From contig NC_049997.1 of assembly GCF_000003815.2 (NCBI RefSeq), forward strand, positions 14,110,067 to 14,174,066: a DNA stretch of 64,000 bases, written 5' to 3'. Below the pieces are notes generated by a model, which worked only from the letters and a program-made list of their open reading frames with translations, ran no database searches and was not told where the DNA came from. Within the stretch, counting starts at the first letter, position 1. The number at the start of each line of letters is the position of its first letter. A program made the position numbers and the translations under genes. Shown one piece after another: positions 50,401 through 62,400 of this stretch. The stretch is from Branchiostoma floridae (taxonomy: Eukaryota; Chordata; Leptocardii; Amphioxiformes; Branchiostomatidae).

Positions 50401-53400
50401 TTTATTTGTGCGGAAAAGAAGAAGAAGAAGAAGAAACGATGCAAAAACAGTATGTACCTTCTGTGAAGGTAACATAAATATAGTGTGTGTGACAACTTGC
50501 AGACATTGGCCAAATTGCGTGTAGCCAATGTGTGTTAAACATGTGAAATCCAACATGGCACAAATAACGTCGTCTGAAAAGCCTGACGGTGTGCAAGAAA
50601 AATAGGGCAGCTTAGATATGATTAGTATTAGTTAGATATGCCTTAAGTTAAGCTATAAGAACTGTAGTTATGTAGATGCCATACTTTGTACTTCATACAA
50701 TTGTTGTGCAATAAAGTTATTCTATGATTAGTAGAAAGGATTTACCCCACTTCCCTTTCCCCAGGTTTATGCTTGAGTACAAGGAACCATCACACTTCTT
50801 CCTGACGTTCAGCGTGGGTCTGTGTGGTGAGAAGTGCTTGGACTTTATCCATCTGTTAAAACGTGCGCCCATCCCGGTACCGAAGAGAGGACCAAACGGG
50901 GAGTTGGTCATGCCGGAACTGGACATAACGGCCATAGCTCAGACCGTGGTCAAGACGGCGATGTCAGATATCACCCATATGGCTCTAGTGGCCCTGGGGC
51001 TTCCAAGTGTAAGAGATATTTTTGATTTGGATATCTTTATGTTGTATCAAAACATTTTTTATGCAGCTCATACATAGTGTGTCCAGTTGCCATGGTGATT
51101 ATTTGCCTGTGCATTACCAATGAGAGTTCTCCATTTTAGTAGCATACCAAAGTATTCATTATATGGCCTACATGTATGGTCAAAGTTCTTGAGTAATGAT
51201 AGTATGACATTGCTATATGAAAGTTAGACATCCAGGTAAACAATATTCAAATACAATTCAATCTCTACCGAATAAAAAAACCCCAGAGATTTACTTCCAG
51301 ACGTTCCGTCACTAGTCACACTGAAAAAGAGTGATGGATGTCACTCGAAACAGTTCTGAGCTTGAAATACTGTAAATGCATTTACATTCGCGGGGATCTA
51401 ATTTCGCGGTAGCGGGAAAATGATTTTACACGGTGGTTCTAATTTCGCGGTAACACCATAGACTGTAGTCTAATAACATAATAGAAAAATGTTTGCGGTG
51501 GTTTTAAGTTCGCGGTGAAGAGGTCGCCTTGAAAACCGCGAACATTAATCCACCGCAAACATTTCTGCATTTACAGTAAGATGAGCACATCTTTATGGCT
51601 TTTAGAAGTAATCCACGAATGTTGTTTCCTGATTCAGGACCTGTTGGACGGATCCAAGACCTGCATGTTTCCCCATCGGCTCACAGTGGGCCAGCTGACC
51701 GCTGAACTGAAGAACAGGTCACTACCAACCACAGGGAACCAAAACGCACTTGTACAGAGGTTAAAGGATTCAGACTCAAGTAAGGATCTAACTTTAGACT
51801 GTCATCTGTCATACATGTCACATACAATTATGTAGCAATACGAATAACAAACGTCTTTACTCACAACCAAGAATTGACATCACAGCCAATTTTTTGGTAA
51901 CTGCCCTTCATCTTCCTCAGGACAATACTGACTGGTTCACTTTGAATATGCATTGCAACCAGGTGTCGCTGTTGCAGACTGTTAAAAATATGGTCTTGAA
52001 CCTAAAATTGTTGCATCATCCAAGAACTTTATGAAATCATTCAGGGATGTGTAGTATATTGTCATTGTGGTTTGATTCATAAGCTTTCATCTGCAGGGGT
52101 AATAAAAAAGACAGGTCACAATCTACACCTGAAGATCGTTTGCTTCACTTGTTTCTATTTTCCAGCCTGTGACTATGGTGCCACTCTCCCAGCATTACCG
52201 ACAAGGCTGAACAACAGTGTGCACTGCAAAATGGACCACACATGCCTTGGTAGGTAGAAGCTCTACTCAAGTATGATGTAACTGGGCTTATTGAAAGACC
52301 AACATGTAAAACATGGTAACAATGTTCATGGCGAACCTTTAAGTGGCAAGTGATACTGCAGCTTTGCCATATGGATTAAATTCTGTGAATTTATTGGTGG
52401 AGGTTCGCTCCCAAGGTTGGCCCTTAGCTCAGACATCATATATATAAAAGAGATTATGTCCTTCTCCCAAGCCTGTTCTAAAATTGCCAGCATAAAGTAG
52501 ATTGATCAAGCAATGCTGATTGCAGAGGATCTGAAAGAGCAGCAGCAAGTAGAATTCTACAGATTGGTTGAAGAGCAGATCAACAGCCTTGGCCAAAGAG
52601 CCGATCAATAGCCAGTAGAATTCTGGTAAAATTCCAATCCACAGTAGGGGACTTTGGAATTCCAATCTCTCCTAGGAGAGTTCTGAATTCCACTGGATTG
52701 CAATCTCCCCTGTGACATATACATATATATATATATATAAGGAATGTGATTGTATTCATCATTTGGATCATAATGTAAAGTTCTATCTATCTATAAAGCT
52801 GGCACTGCTGCCCCATGTACGATGGAGCTTCAGATGGTAGCCTTCAGCATCAAACCTCTACATGCATGTATGCTAAGTTTTCATGATGTTTTCAGGTATC
52901 AGTTGCTGCATGATGCTCAACATCAAGAGACTGAACTTCACCAGAGCCTTCAATGCATGGCTGCGACTCGATGCCTGCAACTTTCAGTTCATCGTAGGTT
53001 TCGAGACACTTGAGCACAGAAAGCTACTCTTCACTTACCCATGGGGTAGGTTCTTGTACGTGTTGTTTTGCAAAAAGTGATGTCAATGAAAAGGGGCTTG
53101 CATCTCTTTTATACCATATGAACACCAGCTTGTTATAGCTAGTTCATCAAAGAGGAGGTTTTTAGATGAAATTCAACCTGTTTCTGCAATAATATGTATT
53201 TTCTATACATGTGCTAGTCACATTTACCACAGAGTGACATAGTACAGAAAGTGAAGTTCAGTGTTGTCAGAATATGTCACTTATCATTTTGCTGGTTAAT
53301 CTGAATGTACTTGTGACATGTCTTGATAAACAACACAAAATATGTTAGACAATCAATGAACACCTATTATAATATAATTATTATTATAGCTACATTTCTG

Positions 53401-56400
53401 TCCTACATTTGCATATTATAGGAATACCGCAAGACATCAAACTCACAGAAGGCGTCTACATGATTCTCACAATCAACAAAACGGCAACAGATTTCATCGT
53501 GGACTTTGGCGTGAGAATTTGTGAGCCGCATGAGTGCATCATTGAGGGCAACTTCATCCGACACCTGGTGGTGCCCATCCCCATCTGCAACAAGATAAGA
53601 TTTGATGCTGCATGTAAGGAGAAGCCTCTAATAGATACTGTAAAATGCATTTAATATTGCAGGGATTTAATTTCGCGGTAGCGGGAAAAAGGACTGTTTG
53701 CGGTGGGTTTAAGTTCGCAGTAGCATCATGCACTGTAGTCTCTTACTGCCATGGGAAAATGTTCGCGGTGGTTTTAATTCGCAGTCAATTGGCAACATGG
53801 ACATTTCTGCATTTACAGTAGTTCAGTCACATTTTTACTAAATCAGACAGTTTTATATGATTGTTCATTATGTTTTGGAAATGACGAAAAAAATACTGAA
53901 TGTACGATGTGTGCCTGGAGGAAGAACCTATTAATGGATACAGTTCTTGATGATTGTTTTAGCAGCTGATAATACCAGTAACACTACATTGTTGCTAAAG
54001 ACACAATTCCTTGGGCACTTTATCATAAATAACCACACAAAATTCACGATGACAGCATGTCCAGAACATGAGATATCATAACCAGAAGTTTTGCTGCAGC
54101 ACTTTAGAAAGCCGCTAGGAGGCCTATCATCTAACTTGACCTTTGTTTTTCTGCCTCCTTCTCACCAAACAAATATTATCAACCTCTTGTTAAAGGTAAA
54201 AAAATTAATAAGAGACCATGATAACGAAAAAGCCTGAAAACTTACAACAAAGACTATAAAGTGCTTTAAGATATATATGTTATATGTGCATAGTTTGGCA
54301 ACGAAATTAAGAAGTTGTTGTATTTTCTTTTCGTTTCAAGCAATTGACCGGTTCATCCAACAAGCAGGATCAAACATGGCTTCAGGACTTGTGGATCTCA
54401 TCGTTGAAAATGCAGGACTTCAAGACATCTTCTACCCAGCTGGGTACGTCGTTGCTCTTCCCAAAAGGACTCTGCCAGGTAAAGTAACAGATTCTTTTAA
54501 ATGCAACTCCCCTATTATATAATATTCTCAGGCCAGAAAATTATGTTCATTCCATCAACTCTTTACAGATATCAACTTGTTGTAAGACATTGCATGATTT
54601 TGTCAAAAAGCTCCGCAAATTTCCTAGTACATGTGCAACAAAATTTTTAAGCATACATCAAACACTATCTTTTAGATAAACTTGTTTTCTACTTCATGAA
54701 GCCTAAACACATGAGCTACAGTACTGTGACACTTTATGAAACAAGCTCTAAAACTACATGTACATCTCAAAACCCAAGACATACAATGTGTGTAGTCATG
54801 TCATCACTTCCTGCTTGTCTACAACATTGGAACACAGCCAAACCAAACATCCAATTCTCCAAGTCCGATAATCCTATTACACCATTTCTGCCTTACATCC
54901 TGGTACTGGTAGGCAGTGCCCAACAGCAGACACAAGCAAGGACGAACTAACAAACATTGCACACCAGCTGATTGCCTTTAATCTGATTTTCATGGGGGTA
55001 ATCCAATTCAGAACCTGTATATCCTCATTCAGTAGTTTTCTATTATATCAGGAACAAGATTATAATTAGCTCTTCAAAGTGAGGTACAGTGTAAACTGTT
55101 TATGAAACCTTTTCCATCATGTACCATTCCACAGGTAACTGTTCCCTGGCCCCCAGCTTCGACTGGCTGCCTAAGGGTTTCAGCTGCCAGGTCAACGCCT
55201 TCTGCCTGGGGATAGACTGTATCATGAACATGAACCTGATGAACTACACCAATGTCGCATCCTTGGCCTATGTCAATCTGGATTTCTGTAACTACACCTT
55301 CAACATTGGACTTGGGAACTGGAGCTATCATCTGGCCCTGTTCACCTATCCCTGGGGAAAAGTGCAGGTGCGATGACAATCTTTACATTGAACTTCTGTA
55401 CCTTCTGGAAAATAGAGATATTGTTTCTGGTTTGTTTCTTTGTTTGTCTTGGTGTGATGGAAATAAAGTTTGTTACCACTCTGCAGGGTGGAAAATTAGT
55501 CAAAAAACAAATCTTAGAATAAAAAAATAAAAAAATTTATAATAGCTACTGACAATTGGTCGATATCAAGATAGACAAATGTGCGTTTGTAGCACATGGA
55601 AAAAATAGTTTTGTTGCAGTTGTGCCTACGAAAGTTCTGTACTTTCTTTAAACGAAATTGCACTATGAAAAGTGAAGTTCAACATAAAACCACCATGAAA
55701 GTTTCTACATTTACAGTACGTCATCCATATGGAATAAAAAGTCACATTTAAAATTCTTTCATACCCATCTATTAATAACTAGCACAACTACAGTTTTTTC
55801 TGAATCTTTTTAATCAAATGAGAAAATAATTAAATGAATAAATGAAAAGTTAAAATTCCTGTTAAGCCCATGACGAAACCTTCAAAGAAACCATGACTGC
55901 TAATGTACATGTCCCTTAATTTTTCTGACAGAAACAAAATCTTTTTATCTATCTGTAGGAAAAGATCCTGGGAGAGGATGCCTTCCACTTGCACTATTCC
56001 ATTGCCAAGAATGATGTGAAGAAAGTGTTTGTGGTGAACTTCAATGTGACACTCTGTATCGAAGGGAGGTGCTCCGACAGCAACCCTCTGATGAGGAACA
56101 TGGAGATCCCACAGCCTTTCTGTAACACCAATCTGTCCGCAACCATATCAAGTAAGGTTTAGTCTAAGTATTGTCACTGTCATATTAGTGGCAAGGCATT
56201 GTTGTAGTCTAGGTTTAAATTAAATCTGCTGGCATAGATATAGCGGGGACAGTGGTTGTGGCTATTTTGGTGCACTTTGATATAAACATCAGAATGATAC
56301 ATTAACTGTTTCAGTAGAAGCCGCTTAATTGCACGGCCAATTTGTCAGTGAATTTCATGCAATTATCCGGCTGGTACAATAATGCAAAGTTATCTACCTG

Positions 56401-59400
56401 GACCGCACCTGTTTGGGATTTTGGTATTCTGTGCAGTTAACAGAAGTGTGCGTTAATCCGTTGTGCAATGAACTGGCTTATACTGTATAAGAGAATCATT
56501 CTGATTCTTACCATTTAAATTTAAAGGTGATTATAAACTAGAATCCATACAGGAAAAAATACAGAAGTTGAAAACGTAGGCTGTCTGCTGTAAGGTTGAT
56601 TGTGCTTGTATCTTATATCAATCATGACATCAAGTCATCATTATACAATGTACAATTAATATGTGTTAATCCTGAATACTTCCTTTGACAGATGTGTCTG
56701 TAAGTGGACTACAGCATTACGTCGAGCAGCAGGGATATGTGGTGGGCCAAGTTCTGGCTGAGACCAGTAAAAACGCCCTTCTACAGATCCTGGGGATAGA
56801 CGACCTTGTGGAGGATCGCACCTGTCCCCGACCAGTGGTACTGCAGAGTGGGTGGTCAGGACTCGACAGTAAGTTGGTCAGGACTCGACAGTAAGTTGGT
56901 CAGGACTCGACAGTAAGTTGGTCAGGACTCGACAGTAAGTTGGTCAGGACTCGACAGTAAGTTGGTCAGGACTCGACAGTAAGTTGGTCAGGACTCGACA
57001 GTAAGTTGGTCAGGACTCGACAGTAAGTTGGTCAGGACTCGACAGTAAGTTGGTCAGGACTCGACAGTAAGTTGGTCAGGACTCGACAGTAAGTTGGTCA
57101 GGACTCGACAGTAAGTTGGTCAGGACTCGACAGTAAGTTGGTCAGGACTCGACAGTAAGTTGGTCAGGACTCGACAGTAAGTTGGTCAGGACTCGACAGT
57201 AAGTTCAAAATGGTCAGGACTTCACAGTATTAGTTGGTCAGGACTTGACAGTAAGTTGGTCAGGACTCGACAGTAAGTTGGTCAGGACTCGACAGTAAGT
57301 TGGTCAGGACTCGACAGTAAGTTGGTCAGGACTCGACAGTAAGTTCAAAATGGTCAGGACTTCACAGTATTAGTTGGTCAGGACTTGACAGTAAATTCAA
57401 AATGGCCAGGACTTCACAGTATTAGTTGGTCAGGACTTGACAGTAAGTTGGTCAGGACTTCACAGTATTAGTTGGTCAGGACTTGACAGTAAGTTGGCCA
57501 GGACTCGACAGAAAGACAGAAGAGAATGAACATTTAAGAAGAAAATGATAAACGTCTTCAGAATGACTGGAATTAGAAACACAGTTACTGTTCCAAGAAC
57601 TTAAACTGGAGTCACTGTGGCAGTTTGACACTAGGAACATTGGCAGAGTTCATTTGTAGAAGTAGTACAGTAAAGATTATGTAACACCCCAAACATTTGC
57701 TTGGAGGTCACTTTCAGTACCTGAGCACCAAGATCAAGCACCACTCTGTTTAATTTTCTTACTTTAAATCATTTAATGTAGTTAAAATTTCAATTGCGAT
57801 GAGAGTTTTATACTGAGGGTAATAGTAGTTGACAGCCTCAAGCAAACCGTACACACAACATCTTCAGAAAAGACATTGCAGCCACATAGTTCCCATGCAG
57901 AACTACTTTATTCAAGCTCACTTCCAGAGGGATTTATTCTGATTTATCATTTTCTATGATTACAGGATGTACGGACATGAATGCCCCAACGTTGCCCAAC
58001 AACATGACCTGCACCGTCCAGTCCAACTGTCTGGGCCTGACCTGCTGTATGGACGTCAACCTGAAACTGGTCAACATCACCCTGAAGGCTTCCGCTGTGC
58101 TGGACATGTGTAACTACACTCTGTCTCTAACACTGGGGAAGAGGGTCATCAACAAGGTGTTATTTGTCTACAACTGGGGTAAGACATTTTAGTCGTTTGA
58201 TTTAAAATGATTAGTACTATCAATGATGTTTCCTATCAATGATGATATTTTAGATCATTTTCCATAGACTAGTTTAAAATTACTGTACAAGTTTAGTGTG
58301 ATGTTTTTCCTTTTCATCCATTAGACCGCTTGCAGTCATTTGTGCATTTAGCCTCCAGGGATTAACATGCAATAAAGATTATTATTGTTTAAAATTAAAT
58401 CATTGCTTTTTTAAATTAGGTACAAAATAAGATTCAAAATATTCAAAGTTCATAATTTTAAAAGTTCATCTGTGTTTGCCAGTGACATCAGGTCAGCAAA
58501 CATAACTCTTGTCACAGGCATTGCTGACATGTCCCAAGTTTAGATTATTATAAACAAACATTCCGTTTTCTAGTATGATTTTTTAAAAGAACAGCTATTC
58601 AATTTGTACTATCTCTTGTTAACAGGAACTAGAGAAGAAATTCCCATTGGTGATGCATTCAAGATCTATTACTACATCAAGAAAAATGATGCAGAGAAGA
58701 AGTTCCTTGTAACCGTGGAGATAGCGCTGATCATTGACGGTGATGTGGAGGCTGTGTACACACTTCTGAAGGACAGCAAGATCCCACAGCTCCTCTGTGA
58801 TCCTCAGGCTACTCTGGCCTTCATCGGTAAGTGCCCATTTCCCCTCAAAAACTAAGACTTAAATACAAGTTACATTTTTGATAAAAGTTAGACATCCAGG
58901 TAATAAGATAGGCCAAAAAGCAGTTTCTCAAGCAACTGGATATGATTTTGGTCGGATGTTTCAAACAACCATCTGGTGTCTTTCATCAGTGACACTGATG
59001 TTTTTTGTTTATTTTCGCATTATTGCATTATCATGCGAAGCTCTGTCATATAGCAGACACATACAGGAACACTTTTATATTGTGATTCTAATGTATGACT
59101 GAAGGATACACAATGCCCATAGCTAATATCTTTGACACCAACCAACAAAACACAAGGACCTGCTAGCCTGCTGTCTGCTTAAAATATAGTATGCTCTCCT
59201 TTTAGGAGTGATTGATTACCATGAAACACATTCAAGACAAACACAATGAAATCACAGTCTCTAATTGGTGAGCTAAGGTATCCTCTAAAGCAAACATTAG
59301 AAACCCCTGACTTGAGGGAAAAAAGGGAGGACACACATACACTTTGTAGGAGACTTTTCCTGGTTGTGTTTCTCCTGTGTTTCCCTTGAGTTTTGACTAT

Positions 59401-62400
59401 TGAACTGAGGTTTGGAACTGTAAGTTAATGTATCCAGCACATTACATAAGGAACTGGCGCATCCCTGTCTTGTATTCAGCAGTAAGGGGCAGCATGACCC
59501 CAACTGTGCTGTCATACACCATGATATCACTCTACTACAGTGACAAAGCTTGTGGTGCTTTTCTCTTGACAGATGGTGCGAGGTCAGTTGCTGGCTATCT
59601 AGAAGCCCTGAACATCTCTGAGGCCACCCAGGTGACCAGTACAGCCATCTCTGGACTCCTGAGTTACAATGGGATCAGTGATGTGTTCGACCTGGCCACA
59701 AGCTACCTGCCTCCCATCAGCTCTGTCGTGTTCATGGGTTGGATAGATGTCCCACTAGATGGTAAGAGGGAAAGGTTACATGTAGTAAAACCTTCTCAGT
59801 GCTACCATCCCCATAATGACGATAGATCTGATTCCTAAAAACTACAAGTTGACAGTTATCTTTTTTTAAGCTTAAAAGCAACTGTCCACTGTGTAATGTT
59901 GTTGATTAATCCATGGAAAGGCAAAAGATCATTCTTTTAGTAACTCGATTATCAAGACAGGTGCTGTTCTGCCCACAATTTTGTTGTTGTTGGGACTTAA
60001 GGTTTAAAATCCTACTTTTATTAGAAATACTGTCTTAAAGACAGTTGATAACAATTCCTCTTAAAGACAGTTGGTAATATCTATATATAAATAAGGAGAA
60101 TTTGGACATCTATACCTATCAAAACTTTACAAGTGACAACCTGTACAAGAACCCCCTCAATGGTCAATGCCATCACTGTTTGACAGTCTTTTAGATAATT
60201 TTCCCCATTTACACACCGTCAGGCATTAAGAATCCTGTCTACCTCAACCACCTGTTCACATAGATCAGATTGTATTGCTCCCCTGAGTGGTCTTCTTAGG
60301 CAGATTGGACTGTACTACTAGTATCTTCTAGCATTCCACAACTGTTAATTAATATGACTGTATATTTCATTCCAGCCTGTCCTGATGTGACCTGGCCAGA
60401 GCTGGCTACAGGTGTGGTATGTGAGGTGACCAGCAGCACCTGCACAGGTGTCACCTGTTACAGGGAGTTTGACCTGAGCCTGGAGTCCTTCGAATCAAAG
60501 ACGTGGATGGACTTCGACCCATGCGACTACCAACTGACCATTGGGCTGGGTTTAAAAACTGTCAGATACTCCGTGCTACCTTCAAACACCTGGAATTATA
60601 CCTGGGGTAAGTCAGGACAAGATAGTGATGCTGCAGTGTTTTTTATGCATAGTATTAGCAAATCAAAATTGTCCCTATGATGATGAAATACACTTAAGTT
60701 GAAATGTGAAAGTGGGTTCTAGATAGTGAAATATTTGCAGTGGTTTTGTGGTTTGTTTGAAATTTTTGCAGTGAAAGGTTCAAAATTATCTTTTTTTTGG
60801 CATTGGTATGGCTGTCTCAACCTTGAACTTATAATACTGTGAATGCCTCTTTTCCCTGTTCACTGTGATAATAAATTCCCATAAAATGAAAGCAATCTTG
60901 TGGTATTTTCTCTTATAAATTTTAACTAGGCTGTATGCCTAGTTTGTAACAAACGGATATCATTGTGTAGTGTATCACTTTGCAAAGCTGAAAAATCAGC
61001 TTCTATATTCTTGATGGATAATGCAATATATTTGACAATGTATAATGTGCAATTTTACCTTTTCTGTCATTCAGGTGAAGTTAAGACCGTCAAGTTTGGG
61101 ACTGTCTTCAACATGACCTTTGCAATTGGCAAGGAAGGAGACGACTTTGTCTTCGACTTCTCCTTGAGATACTGCCAGGATGTCGGACACTGCACCAACA
61201 CCACCTTCTTGAAGAAAACAAAAGTTCCTCAACCCGCCTGTTACAAACAAGATGTGTGGACGCCAACTTCAGGTGGGTAAAACTTGAATTGTAGCCAGGG
61301 TTTAGTTTTGTCAGTAACCAACTGGTGCAAGGGCCAAGTGGGGTAAGTGTTCACCTTGCAATTGGTCTTAAGTCGTCTGATTCCCGACCTAGACTTTGAA
61401 AATGGCATATATGCTGCTTTCCCTACTTAGCACTCAGCATTTGGTAAAGAGTATAATGGTAGTTAAATACACACAGCAGAGCCACTTGCTGTAGTGATTG
61501 CACAAAAGTTGTGTGGCCCAGGGCTACAGAAATGGAGATGGGCACTGCCATATGTACCATCTCAGGTGATGAGGGAAGGAATTTGTTAACCTGCTATAAA
61601 CAGCCAACTTTTGAGCATACAATATTAATTTCTAGTATATCTGTTACAGACTTGGCTTCTTTTTGTGTATCATACCATATGTTGTACAGAAATATCCATT
61701 TATTATAAGTGCATGCATTGTACATCATGTTGATATACTTATAGACTCTATATATCTTGGCGAATTTTATGATTCAGTTTTTCAGTTAAAAATCTCTAAA
61801 AAGAAACGATCGCTTTACCTCCAGGATCTGTGAGCACGGCCATCACCCAGATGAAGCAGGCTGCTGTGATGTCCCCTGTGCTGCCAGGTGTGTTTGTGGA
61901 GGCAGCAGACAGAGCCATGGGAGTGGTGCAGGTGTTCACTGGAGCTACAGACTGTACGGGCAGCACCAGTGGGTGGACTGGGGCAAACAGTAAGTTTTAT
62001 GTCATCTTTACCTTTTAATTGGTAAACTCTGCAACAGACCTGAGTCTCAGATGTGCTCTGTGATGTGGCAGAGATCACTGTCATTCTCGTATAGGACTGT
62101 TAAGCCACAGTCGACGCTTTAGGACTGATATCAATTAGGATTTTACCATGGTCAATATTGACACAAGGAGGCCATTAATATGTATGGTGATAATAGGTAA
62201 TGATCTTTTAGTATTTCCAAGTTTAACCAAATCAGTGGCCATCGCCTTTGAATTCAAATTATAGAATTTATCAGAAGAAATATCATAAACTAATCATAAT
62301 ACATGTATTTTTACCGTAAGCAATGTCATTGCATCTTGTACATGATTGTACAATTCCGAATAATTAACTAATAGTATGAATAATTTTCTTGTTGAATTAA

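Larger units (their letters stand above)
43945..50764 (+). other. Intron 32 (6.8 kb), probably enlarged by insertions
   Basis: The segment near 44258 starts ATGTTACCTTCACA and the same sequence occurs inverted near 50462-50475, so most of the intron (about 44258-50475) may be one insertion or a nest of them. Both ends have pyrimidine- or purine-rich simple repeats close inside (TTTC at 44440-44468, GAA at 50419-50432). Inside are a promoter-like block, a 124-bp exact direct repeat, an element related to one near 63 kb and a fragment of MITE family 3. Short open frames (for example 45488-45901) are not assignable. Confidence 0.5.

Noticed and set aside
56854-57515. CRISPR-like regular repeats
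   Set aside because: The units are directly adjacent with no unique spacers, the DNA is eukaryotic, and the unit is an exon end plus donor site.
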